Below, piece by piece: positions 13,047 to 13,168 of a DNA stretch of 13,168 nt. Made by a program: the position numbers and the translations under genes. This DNA comes from DATFWC01 sp045801465 (lineage in GTDB: Bacteria > Pseudomonadota > Alphaproteobacteria > Rhizobiales > Xanthobacteraceae), in NCBI GenBank assembly GCA_045801465.1, contig JBJMSU010000111.1, positions 1 to 13,168 of the forward strand, given 5' to 3'. Each line of letters opens with the position of its first letter. Position 1 is the first letter of the stretch. The notes below the pieces were generated by a model. That model made no database searches and had not been told where the DNA came from. It worked only from the letters and a program-made list of their open reading frames with translations.

Positions 13047-13168
13047 GAGGAATCCGATCTTAGATTAGGGACGCGCAGGACGCGCCGCAAACTCCACCTC
13101 TCCCCGCATGCGGGGGGGGGTATAGTGATAGCCACGAAAATAGGCCACTCAGCCCACCACCTGGACTG
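13047..13168. other. Upstream region of the MetE-like gene with a GC palindrome and G9 tract
   Basis: CCCCGCATGCGGGG (13102-13115) is a perfect 14-bp palindrome that runs directly into a nine-G homopolymer (13112-13120). The flank CCACCTCTCCCCGC resembles the edge of another common Bradyrhizobium-group repeat. A weak minus-strand promoter candidate is TTGCGG (13085-13090) with a 17-bp spacer to TAATCT (13062-13067). I see no SAM riboswitch-like structure and no ORF. Confidence 0.4.

Noticed and set aside
13047..13168. SAM riboswitch upstream of the MetE-like gene
   Set aside because: No SAM-II or SAM-I/IV-like conserved core or pseudoknot is recognisable; the region is a GC palindrome and G-tract.

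Overview
The window is GC-rich (codon third positions strongly G/C), with long antisense shadow frames and several palindromic intergenic repeats of a type I associate with Bradyrhizobium, Rhodopseudomonas and relatives. I infer an alphaproteobacterial (Hyphomicrobiales, Nitrobacteraceae-like) chromosome. The gene content is mostly housekeeping and acyl-CoA or short-chain metabolism. There is no tRNA, rRNA, CRISPR array, transposase or phage gene, and I see no clear new defence or biosynthetic system.

Layout. Bases 1-555 (+) hold the 3' part of a DUF1989 (urea-carboxylase-associated) gene. It converges with a leftward block of ispG (598-1854), an EamA/DMT permease (2030-2980), a Zur-type zinc regulator (2977-3462) overlapping the permease by 4 bp, and a small ClpX-type zinc-finger plus HTH protein (3524-3934). 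A structured, gene-free stretch (3935-4301) follows. It carries two tandem 17-bp palindromes directly in front of the zinc-finger gene and two larger inverted repeats upstream of the next gene. The rightward pair bdhA (3-hydroxybutyrate dehydrogenase, 4302-5084) and a macrodomain gene (5128-5688) comes next. From 5834 to 13046 everything reads leftward. In transcription order these are a MetE-C-domain-like protein, an MFE-2-type SDR, a small two-TM protein, an acyl-CoA dehydrogenase, a CaiB/BaiF CoA-transferase, glucokinase and an orphan Bug/TctC solute receptor.

How the genes may work together. The SDR, acyl-CoA dehydrogenase and CoA-transferase could form a catabolic acyl-CoA module (activation, oxidation and reduction steps). 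Its substrate cannot be read from sequence, and palindromic repeats separate some of the genes. bdhA links to polyhydroxybutyrate or ketone-body turnover. Zur and the permease are translationally coupled and probably co-expressed.

The most unusual material is non-coding. Three different palindromic repeat types sit between co-oriented genes. One of them appears to supply the last ~20 codons and stop of the EamA gene. A 7-bp tandem repeat supplies the glk stop codon. A dispersed 16-bp repeat brackets bdhA. The tandem palindromes overlap the leader of the zinc-finger/HTH gene and could be an operator or an RNA hairpin switch.
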